From Ignavibacteriaceae bacterium (GTDB lineage: Bacteria > Bacteroidota > Ignavibacteria > Ignavibacteriales > Ignavibacteriaceae), in NCBI GenBank assembly GCA_019638025.1, contig JAHBUO010000024.1, forward strand, positions 1 through 32,446: a stretch of DNA of 32,446 bases, written 5' to 3'. This document shows, piece after piece, positions 26,255 through 32,446 of the stretch. The translations under genes were made by a program, and so were the position numbers. Under the pieces are notes generated by a model. It searched no databases and had not been told where the DNA came from. It saw only the letters and a program-made list of their open reading frames with translations. The stretch's first letter is position 1. Every line of letters starts with the position of its first letter.

Positions 26255-26862
26255 ATACTAATTCTCTCTTTTTTACTCCTGTAAATTCTCAATCCTTTTG
26301 GTGTAAGGATTCCCTGAAAAAATATTTCAAACATGTGTGAAACTGTTTGATCATAGCTCAATGGATGTTTTAATAAAAATTTCGGACTTACTATCTCCCC
26401 GGCAGCTGCGATAATCATACTAACTGCCAGGTATGGAGGAAGATCCTTAAAATATCCTTCGCTTTGCCCCTGAATTAGTATTTTTGTTAGGTTGGCGTTC
26501 ATTACTTCTTCTCTGAATTTATTCATGTCTGCCCAGATGGAGGGAGAGTGAATTTGCAGATCATTCAAAAACTTATGACTGAATTTAGTGATGTTATTTA
26601 TAATCAGATTAATGAGGAAGTAGAACTTAATTACTGCATTTTCATCGCTTTCAGTGATTTCACTAATTTTTGAAGAAAGATTTTTCACAAAACTGAAAAT
26701 TGACTCATGAACTAAAACATCTTTTGACTCGAAATGTTTGTATATAGTCTTTTTGCTTATCTTAAGTTCCTTCGAGATTTCATCCATTGAGATTTTATAA
26801 AAACCATCAGTTAAAAACCGCTCTCTTGCGTAATCGATTATTTTTTTCTTGTCATTATCCAT
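26251..26862 (-). CDS. TetR-family repressor of the efflux operon
   Basis: A 203-residue regulator. The N-terminal TetR DNA-binding domain is clear: IIDYARERFLTDGFYKISM, then the helix-turn-helix at about 24-43 (MDEISKELKISKKTIYKHF) and ESKDVL. The rest (about 60-203) is an all-helical ligand-binding region without a recognisable ligand signature. It is the first gene of the operon and overlaps the adaptor by 4 bases. Directly upstream are palindromic half-sites over a promoter, so autorepression of the whole operon with release by an exported compound is the likely scheme. It resembles the YbiH (CecR)/ybhGFSR arrangement of enterobacteria in layout. Confidence 0.93.
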   Translation of the reverse strand: MDNDKKKIIDYARERFLTDGFYKISMDEISKELKISKKTIYKHFESKDVLVHESIFSFVKNLSSKISEITESDENAVIKFYFLINLIINNITKFSHKFLNDLQIHSPSIWADMNKFREEVMNANLTKILIQGQSEGYFKDLPPYLAVSMIIAAAGEIVSPKFLLKHPLSYDQTVSHMFEIFFQGILTPKGLRIYRSKKERISI

Positions 26863-26869
26863 ATACTTA

Positions 26870-26940
26870 GGAAACTATAATATTATTATCGGTTTCCAAA
26901 ATATATCATGGAAACTATAAAGTCAATAGATAGTTTCCAT
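26870..26940. promoter_or_regulatory. Tandem operator sites for the TetR repressor
   Basis: A perfect 11-base inverted repeat, ATGGAAACTAT (26908-26918) and ATAGTTTCCAT (26930-26940), is separated by 11 bases. A second, less perfect pair, GGAAAC (26870-26875) and GTTTCC (26892-26897), lies next to it nearer the gene. All four half-sites share the GGAAAC core. They lie between the divergent tetR and EamA-permease genes and overlap the tetR promoter, as expected for an autoregulatory TetR operator. Confidence 0.75.
26898..26926 (-). promoter_or_regulatory. Candidate promoter of the TetR/efflux operon
   Basis: On the minus strand TTGACT (26921-26926) is followed after 17 bases by TATTTT (26898-26903), or after 15 bases by TATATT (26900-26905). 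The -35 box falls in the centre of the perfect inverted repeat at 26908-26940, so a bound repressor would block RNA polymerase. Confidence 0.55.
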
Positions 26941-27010
26941 AATATTAAAATAATTTTTCTTCTGACTCTCCATCTGATTAAATTGTAAACTTAATTTTAT
27001 CAGATATCGA

Positions 27011-27874
27011 ATGAACAATTTAACAGAACATCAAAAGGGACTTGCGGCTATTTTCATTGCGGCTTTGTTGTGGAGTACCGGGGGAATCTTCATAAAATTA
27101 ATTTCACTAAACTCTCTTCAACTATCGGCATTGCGCTCACTCTTTGCAGCAATTACTTTTTTTGTAATTTTTAAGAGTAAGCTTTTTAAGTTCAACATTG
27201 CAACGGTTGTCAATGCTCTATTCTATGCAGGAATACTCATCTTGTTTGTTATCGCGACTAAGACAACGACTGCGGCAAATGCTATTTTCCTTCAATACAC
27301 TGCACCGATTTATGTCCTTATCCTTGAACCGCTGTTACTCAAAACATATTTTGAACGATATAATATTTTAACGATTGTAATTTGCTTTGTAGGAATGTTA
27401 TTGTTTTTCATGGGAGAACTAACTCCCGGACACATGAACGGAAATATTATTGCACTCCTCTCCGGAGTATCTTTCGCCGCCTTTTTAATTGGAATGAGAA
27501 AAAACAAACCTGAGTATCAATATCCGACAATTTTTTTAGGTAATATTTTCATAACCTTTATTTCAGGTTTTGCACTTTTCGATGCAGTATTTATTCTTAA
27601 TGATTTACTCATGGTCTCTTTTCTCGGAATATTTCAAATTGGAATAGCTTATGCAATATTTTCATGGGGTCTTAAAAAAGTTTATGCAATTGAAGCCTCA
27701 TTGATTTCGATGATTGAACCTGTTCTTAATCCGGTTTGGGTTTTTATAGGATACGGAGAACAACCATCCAATTGGGCAATTCTCGGTGGAGTAATTATTC
27801 TATTCGGAATAGGTCTGAGAACATTTATTCTGGATAAATATTCTCAGCGGAGGATTAAGGATAGAGTCGTTTAA
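27011..27874 (+). CDS. EamA/DMT-family permease
   Basis: A 287-residue integral membrane protein of the drug/metabolite transporter superfamily with about ten hydrophobic helices in two EamA repeats. The N-terminal repeat opens with IFIAALLWSTGGIFIK and contains LSALRSLFAAITF. The second begins NIIALLSGVSFAAFLIG and carries IEPVLNPVWVF before the last helices. Members move amino acids, nucleotides or other metabolites; the substrate is not predictable here. The gene is divergent from the TetR efflux operon, and the tandem operator lies about 70-140 bases upstream of its start, so it may share that control. Its 3' end overlaps the convergent pdxH by 20 bases. Confidence 0.92.
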   Translation: MNNLTEHQKGLAAIFIAALLWSTGGIFIKLISLNSLQLSALRSLFAAITFFVIFKSKLFKFNIATVVNALFYAGILILFVIATKTTTAANAIFLQYTAPIYVLILEPLLLKTYFERYNILTIVICFVGMLLFFMGELTPGHMNGNIIALLSGVSFAAFLIGMRKNKPEYQYPTIFLGNIFITFISGFALFDAVFILNDLLMVSFLGIFQIGIAYAIFSWGLKKVYAIEASLISMIEPVLNPVWVFIGYGEQPSNWAILGGVIILFGIGLRTFILDKYSQRRIKDRVV

Positions 27875-28508
27875 TTTTCCATCCCGAATCCATTTTAGAA
27901 AAATGAATGCGGTCATGCAATCTGTTCGGTTGCCCCTGCCAAAATTCAAATTCAACTGGTAAAATTTTATAACCACCCCAATTTTCGGGAAATGGAACTT
28001 TTGTCTCTTTATACAATTTCAGAACTTTTTCATACTCATCAAGAAGTTTGGATTTGCTTTCTAATTCAGAACTTTGATTTGAAATGAATGCTCCCACTTG
28101 ACTTTCAATTGGTCTTGAGTAAAAATAAACTTCAGATTCATCACGGCTTATTCTTGAAGCATTGCCCGAAATTCTAACTTGCCGCTCTAATTCTTTCCAC
28201 AAAAAGACTAGTGAGACATTCGGATTTTCTTCAATCTCTTTCCCTTTTCGACTGTTGTAGTTAGTGAAAAAAGTTACACCCGTTGAATCAAAATTTTTCA
28301 TTAAAACAGTTCGACCTGATGGAAAGCCTCTGTTAGACGATGTTACTAAAATCATAGCATTTGGTTCATCAACTTTTTGCTTAGTTGCCTCCTCAAACCA
28401 TTTTTTAAATAGCTCAAATGGATTAGAAATAAGATTAGTTTCGTCCAATTCGTTTAATGAATAATTTTTTCTTAAATTCGATGCATCAATTTTATGTGTG
28501 TTACTCAA
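27855..28508 (-). CDS. pdxH: Pyridoxamine 5'-phosphate oxidase
   Basis: FMN-dependent enzyme that oxidises pyridoxine or pyridoxamine 5'-phosphate to PLP, the last step of the salvage and DXP-dependent vitamin B6 routes. It has 217 residues, the family norm. The N-terminal LRKNYSLNELDE is characteristic. The FMN site includes RTVLMKNFD (66-74) and TNYNSRKGKEI; the middle segment RIEGxA-like reads VRISGNASRIS; SRPIESQVGAF follows; and the C-terminal PLP-binding stretch is WQGQPNRLHDR (190-200). It is convergent with the EamA gene with overlapping ends and divergent from the KGD-type gene. PLP is needed by the DegT aminotransferase of this window, but no regulatory link is visible. Confidence 0.96.
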   Translation of the reverse strand: MSNTHKIDASNLRKNYSLNELDETNLISNPFELFKKWFEEATKQKVDEPNAMILVTSSNRGFPSGRTVLMKNFDSTGVTFFTNYNSRKGKEIEENPNVSLVFLWKELERQVRISGNASRISRDESEVYFYSRPIESQVGAFISNQSSELESKSKLLDEYEKVLKLYKETKVPFPENWGGYKILPVEFEFWQGQPNRLHDRIHFSKMDSGWKIKRLYP

Positions 28509-28573
28509 TTATAATACCTTTTAGTTAATAGAATCCGGGGAATGGAACATTCTGCGCCGGAATTTGTTTATTC

Positions 28574-28589
28574 AATCAGTACTCTGATT
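28574..28589. repeat. Small inverted repeat between pdxH and the KGD gene
   Basis: AATCAG and CTGATT (6 bases each) flank TACT, a perfect short palindrome about 50 bases upstream of the KGD-type start in the 128-base divergent gap. It could be a regulator site or a chance hairpin; nothing else in this gap is recognised. Confidence 0.3.
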
Positions 28590-28636
28590 ATTTCAGAATG
28601 AACACAAAATAATTATATCTAGTTCAATAAATCAAT

Positions 28637-31600
28637 ATGAAGTATATGAAAAAAGAATCAACATCAAAAAATGAAAATGTAAATGAGCAGTTCGGTGCAA
28701 ACACTTGGTTTGTTGAAGCACTATTTAATGAGTATAAATCCAATCCCGAATCTCTTCCGGAGCAATGGAAAAAGTACTTTAATATCGAATCGAAGGGGAG
28801 TGAGAAAGCTATGAAAACTTCTTTCAAAATGCCCGAACCTGTTGAGGACGATGAACTTAAAATAATTGCCGGTAGTAGCGCAAAGATACTTGATAATATG
28901 AACTCAAGTTTATCGATACCGGTCGCTACATCACAACGCTCTATACCTGTGAAACTTCTCGAAGAGAATCGAATACTGATAAATAACATTTATGGAAAAC
29001 TCCATTCGAAGAAAATATCATTTACTCATTTAATTGCATTTGCAATTGTAAAGGCATTAAAAAAGTATTCATCGCTAAACAATGCTTTTACCGAAAAAGA
29101 AGGTAAACCTCACTTGATTAAAAGAAAACACATTAATCTCGGCGTGGCTATTGATGTTGAACGAAAAGACGGTAGCCGCTCTCTTTTAGTCCCGAATATT
29201 AAAAACGCCGAAACACTCTCTTTCTCAAAGTTTGTTGAAGTGTATGAAGATTTAGTGAAAAGAAGTCGTACCGGTCAAATTGACCCTTCAGAGTTTTTGG
29301 GAACTACTTGCAGTCTTACTAATCCCGGAACAATTGGAACAGTTGCTTCTATTCCACGATTAATGGTTGGACAAGGCGTAATTATTGCAACAGGTGCAAT
29401 TCAATATCCGGCTGAATATCAAGCGATGTCTCCCGAAACAATTTCAACATTGGGGATTAGCAAAATACTGACTATAACGAGTACCTACGATCATCGCATT
29501 ATTCAAGGGGCTGAGAGTGGAATGTTCCTCAAAGAAATCCATGATTTATTGCTAGGTGAAAATAATTTTTATGATGAAATATTTAGTGACCTAAAAATTC
29601 CACTTAAGCCTGTTAATTGGGAAACTGATATTCAGCCGCAAGGATTCAATAGAAATGTTAATGTTGAAGAAATTGAAAAGCAGGCAAAAGTTATTCAGTT
29701 AATAAATATGTTCAGAGTGAGAGGACATCTTGTTGCAAGTATTGACCCGTTAGGTGCTAATAGTGTTTATCATCCCGAATTAGACCCCTCATTTCATAAA
29801 TTAACTTTGTGGGATTTAGACCGTACTTTTGTTACCGGTGGTTTTGGCGGTATTAAAACGGCTACACTTCGACAAATACTCGCAAAACTTCAAAAAACTT
29901 ATTGTGATAAAATCGGTGTTGAATATATGCACATTCAAAATCCCGAAGAAAAAAGCTGGCTTCAATTTGCAATGGAGCCGTCAGAGAATTCTCCAAAATT
30001 TTCTATCGATGAAAAAAAACAAATTCTGAAAAAACTTATCGAAGCAGAAGCTTTTGAACATTTTATTCACAATCGATTTATCGGTCATAAGAGATTCTCA
30101 ATAGAAGGCTCTGAAACCGTAATTGCAGCACTCGATTTTATCATTAATTACTTAGCAGAATACGATGTAAATGAAGTTGTACTTGGAATGGCTCATAGAG
30201 GTAGATTAAACGTATTGGCGAATATTATCGGTAAATCGTATGATTCTATTTTTTCTGAATTTGAAGATGTTCTTGACCCAGATTCATTTGCCGGTTCCGG
30301 TGATGTAAAGTATCATCTTGGTGCATCGGGTACACATAAAACTATTTCGGGAAAATCAGTTGCTGTTTCGGTAACTTCTAATCCAAGTCATTTGGAGTGG
30401 GTGAATCCGGTTGTACAAGGAGTTGTAAGAGCTAAACAAAAAAGGAAAAATGATAAAGAACGACGCAAGATTATCCCTCTTCTCTTACACGGGGATGCCG
30501 CTTTTGCAGGTCAGGGTGTAGTTGCTGAAACCTTAAATCTGTCTCAGTTAAACGGTTACAGAACCGGTGGTACTATACATCTGATTGTAAATAATCAAAT
30601 CGGTTTTACTACCACTCCTGAAGATGCCCGTTCATCTGTATATGCAACTGATGTTGCAAAGATGGTTCAGTCTCCAATTTTTCATGTGAACGGTGATGAC
30701 CCTGAAGCTGTGTTATGGACAATAAAAATTGCAGTAGACTATCGTCAAAAATTTAATAAAGATGTAGTTATTGATGTTCTTGGTTATCGTCGACATGGGC
30801 ACAATGAAGGCGATGAACCGGGATTTACCCAACCTCTACTTTACAACAAAATTAAAAACCATCCATCAGTAAAAAATATTTATTCTCAAAAACTTTTATC
30901 GGATAAAATTCTTGAAGCGGTTAATGTTGAATCAATTCAATCAGAAATTGAGAAGAAACTAAATTCTTCGTTAGAGAAAGTGAAGAAGAGAAGAGTTGAG
31001 TTAAATCTGGATGTTCCCTTAGTATTGTCTAAAGAAAAAATTCAAACTTCAACTCAGACCACAATAACCCATATTGATAAGCCAACACTCGATGAGCTTA
31101 TACTGAGAAGCACTGCTATAAAAAATAGTTTTGTGGTTCATCCTAAACTGAAAAAATTTCTCGAGAAGAGAAGAGAGTTTATTAATGAAACAGGTTTAGC
31201 AGATTGGGCAATGGGGGAGAATCTCGCTTTTGCAAGTTTATTATTTGAAGGAACACCTATCAGATTAAGCGGACAAGACAGTGTTCGTGGCACCTTTAGT
31301 CAACGACATTTAGCACTTACTGATGTTAATTCGGGCGAAGAATTTATTCCCCTAAATAGTATGTACAACAAACAAGCTAAGATTGAAGCTTTCGATAGCC
31401 TCTTATCAGAAGCCGCAGTACTAGGTTTTGAATATGGTTACAGTACTGCGGATTTACAGTCACTTGTTTTATGGGAAGCTCAATTCGGTGACTTTGCAAA
31501 CGGTGCCCAAGTTATTATAGATAATTTCATTGTTGCCTCATACGAAAAATGGAAACTCCCAAATAATCTTGTCTTATTGCTGCCGCATGGATTTGAAGGA

Positions 31601-32227
31601 CAAGGACCGGAACACTCAAGTGCTCGATTAGAAAGATTTTTAATCCTTTGTGCACAAGAAAATATGGAAGTCTGTTATCCAACAACGCCGGCTCAATATT
31701 TCCATTTACTAAGAAGGCATGTTAAAAAAGTAAATAAGCGTCCTCTTATTATAATGGCTCCCAAAAGTCTACTTCGTTTACCCGAGGCTCGTTCACAACG
31801 AGTGGAATTTTTAGAGGGGACTTTTAAAGAAGTGTTAGATGAGAAAGAGTTACTTGATATCAACAGTGTAAAGAGAGTTCTTTTAACTTCGGGAAAAATT
31901 TATTATGAATTGCTTAAATATCGAGCTGATAATAATATTAACGATACAGTTATTTTAAGATTGGAACAGTTTTATCCTTATCCTACTGATGAAATAACAC
32001 GGTTGCTCGAAAAATATAAATCAGCCGGAAAAGTAATCTGGGTTCAAGAAGAACCAAGAAATATGGGGGCATGGAGTTTTCTAAGTACAAGACTTTTTGA
32101 GGATTTAGCAGATGGACAAAGACTCCTTTATGCAGGAAGAAGTGAGAGCGCAAGTCCAGCCGTTGGGTCATATAGAATTTCCGAAAGACAGCAAGAAGGA
32201 CTGATAAAAGAAGCATTTGAAAAGTAA
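28637..32227 (+). CDS. kgd: Fused 2-oxoglutarate decarboxylase/dehydrogenase E1 with E2 succinyltransferase domain (KGD type)
   Basis: A 1196-residue multifunctional TCA-cycle enzyme like mycobacterial KGD/corynebacterial OdhA. An N-terminal E1 helix (about 16-40, FGANTWFVEALFNEYKSNP) is followed by a linker. An E2-type acyltransferase domain (about 90-320) contains SLTNPGTIGT and the catalytic H286 in TYDHRIIQGAESG. The thiamine-diphosphate E1 part includes GMAHRGRLNVL, the TPP/Mg motif with D620 (HGDAAFAGQG) and N652-N653 (NNQIGFTT), then the transketolase pyrimidine domain (LSGQDSVRGTFSQRH) and a C-terminal domain. No lipoyl domain is present, so lipoylated E2 must come from elsewhere. The start may be 28637 or the ATG at 28646. 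It converts 2-oxoglutarate toward succinyl-CoA or succinate semialdehyde. Confidence 0.96.
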   Translation: MKYMKKESTSKNENVNEQFGANTWFVEALFNEYKSNPESLPEQWKKYFNIESKGSEKAMKTSFKMPEPVEDDELKIIAGSSAKILDNMNSSLSIPVATSQRSIPVKLLEENRILINNIYGKLHSKKISFTHLIAFAIVKALKKYSSLNNAFTEKEGKPHLIKRKHINLGVAIDVERKDGSRSLLVPNIKNAETLSFSKFVEVYEDLVKRSRTGQIDPSEFLGTTCSLTNPGTIGTVASIPRLMVGQGVIIATGAIQYPAEYQAMSPETISTLGISKILTITSTYDHRIIQGAESGMFLKEIHDLLLGENNFYDEIFSDLKIPLKPVNWETDIQPQGFNRNVNVEEIEKQAKVIQLINMFRVRGHLVASIDPLGANSVYHPELDPSFHKLTLWDLDRTFVTGGFGGIKTATLRQILAKLQKTYCDKIGVEYMHIQNPEEKSWLQFAMEPSENSPKFSIDEKKQILKKLIEAEAFEHFIHNRFIGHKRFSIEGSETVIAALDFIINYLAEYDVNEVVLGMAHRGRLNVLANIIGKSYDSIFSEFEDVLDPDSFAGSGDVKYHLGASGTHKTISGKSVAVSVTSNPSHLEWVNPVVQGVVRAKQKRKNDKERRKIIPLLLHGDAAFAGQGVVAETLNLSQLNGYRTGGTIHLIVNNQIGFTTTPEDARSSVYATDVAKMVQSPIFHVNGDDPEAVLWTIKIAVDYRQKFNKDVVIDVLGYRRHGHNEGDEPGFTQPLLYNKIKNHPSVKNIYSQKLLSDKILEAVNVESIQSEIEKKLNSSLEKVKKRRVELNLDVPLVLSKEKIQTSTQTTITHIDKPTLDELILRSTAIKNSFVVHPKLKKFLEKRREFINETGLADWAMGENLAFASLLFEGTPIRLSGQDSVRGTFSQRHLALTDVNSGEEFIPLNSMYNKQAKIEAFDSLLSEAAVLGFEYGYSTADLQSLVLWEAQFGDFANGAQVIIDNFIVASYEKWKLPNNLVLLLPHGFEGQGPEHSSARLERFLILCAQENMEVCYPTTPAQYFHLLRRHVKKVNKRPLIIMAPKSLLRLPEARSQRVEFLEGTFKEVLDEKELLDINSVKRVLLTSGKIYYELLKYRADNNINDTVILRLEQFYPYPTDEITRLLEKYKSAGKVIWVQEEPRNMGAWSFLSTRLFEDLADGQRLLYAGRSESASPAVGSYRISERQQEGLIKEAFEK

Positions 32228-32271
32228 ACTTGAAGGTAATTAAAAAAAACATTAGTTTTGAAAAGTGAATT

Positions 32272-32344
32272 GCGAGCGTAGCTCAGTTGGTAGAGCATTA
32301 GCTTCCCAAGCTAAGGGTCGCGGGTTCGAATCCCGTCACTCGCT
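32272..32344 (+). tRNA. tRNA-Gly (anticodon CCC)
   Basis: Acceptor GCGAGCG (32272-32278); D arm GCTC/GAGC; anticodon stem TTAGC/GCTAA with 7-base loop TTCCCAA, giving anticodon CCC (32305-32307); T arm with loop TTCGAAT; acceptor 3' strand CACTCGC (32337-32343); discriminator T, as is usual for bacterial tRNA-Gly. CCA is not encoded. One C-A mismatch (32277/32338) lies in the acceptor stem. It starts 44 bases after the KGD-type stop. Confidence 0.93.
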
Positions 32345-32420
32345 CAAAATCTTCTTGCAGAAAAGGTAATAATCTTATATATTTTAAGTCTGTTTTGGAA
32401 TAATTTCTGAAACAAAAAAG

Positions 32421-32446
32421 GGGGGCTTAGCTCAGTTGGTTTAGAG
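32421..32446 (+). tRNA. Second tRNA, 5' part only (cut by window end)
   Basis: GGGGGCT is followed by TA, the D-stem GCTC, a loop with GTTGGT, and GAG at the window end, which is the 5' half of a tRNA starting 76 bases after tRNA-Gly. The anticodon is outside the window, so the amino acid is undetermined. Confidence 0.85.

Noticed and set aside
28624..28989. Antisense frame of 121 codons opposite the KGD N-terminus
   Set aside because: It lies wholly opposite a strongly conserved coding region, has no ribosome site or family likeness, and is best explained as a shadow of codon usage.
32246..32259. AAAAC/GTTTT hairpin after the KGD-type gene as a terminator
   Set aside because: The stem is only 5 AT-rich pairs, the homopolymer run is A on the 5' side, and no T run follows.
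1..32446. CRISPR arrays, insertion sequences, prophage or toxin-antitoxin modules
   Set aside because: No regularly spaced direct repeats, transposase, integrase or small toxin/antitoxin gene pairs were seen; genes are dense and their functions coherent.

Overview
The window is an AT-rich, tightly packed bacterial chromosome segment with no gene-free stretch above 300 bases; the largest gap is about 150 bases. Several features point to the Bacteroidota/Chlorobiota/Ignavibacteriota (FCB) group, with an Ignavibacteria-like organism as the best guess. These are a very large gingipain-type (C25) protein ending in a type IX secretion (T9SS) sorting domain, a Wzi-like outer-membrane protein, and a fused KGD-type 2-oxoglutarate decarboxylase/dehydrogenase. 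Taxonomy is inferred from gene content only.

Layout. (1) Positions 1-8822, + strand: the end of a surface-polysaccharide cluster. It holds an AsnB-type amidotransferase (cut by the window start), a non-hydrolysing UDP-HexNAc 2-epimerase, a GNAT acetyltransferase, a GT4 glycosyltransferase, a DegT/ArnB-type aminotransferase, a PglC/WcaJ-type priming phosphoglycosyl transferase, a CapD/PglF-type 4,6-dehydratase, and a Wzi-like barrel protein. The first four junctions (asnB to aminotransferase) are overlaps. (2) 8894-14644: a 1916-residue C25 peptidase with an apparent His/Cys dyad and a T9SS C-terminal domain, with its own candidate promoter and a terminator behind it. (3) 14738-19798, + strand: glmS, a COG2403-type GTPase, carbamate kinase and ornithine carbamoyltransferase, ended by a strong intrinsic terminator. 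A 16-bp hairpin lies just inside the carbamate kinase gene. (4) 19840-26862, - strand: a seven-gene TetR-controlled efflux operon (regulator, lipoprotein HlyD-type adaptor, ABC ATPase, TolC-type channel, second ABC ATPase, two ABC-2 permeases). Its promoter is embedded in repeated GGAAAC/GTTTCC half-sites. (5) 27011-28508: an EamA permease and, convergent and overlapping it by 20 bases, pdxH. (6) 28637-32227: the fused KGD-type gene. (7) 32272 to the end: tRNA-Gly(CCC) and the start of a second tRNA.

How the parts may work together. The sugar genes could build and prime a glycan containing an acetamido/amino-deoxy sugar, possibly with an amidated uronic acid. Because T9SS cargo in Porphyromonas is anchored on a special LPS that needs a DegT aminotransferase and a Wbp-like sugar pathway, the adjacent C25/T9SS protein may belong to the same surface programme (inference). 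The GTPase/carbamate kinase/OTCase set looks like a carbamoyl-phosphate module containing one protein of unclear function. The two efflux ATPases carry complementary substitutions that predict one intact and one degenerate ATP site.
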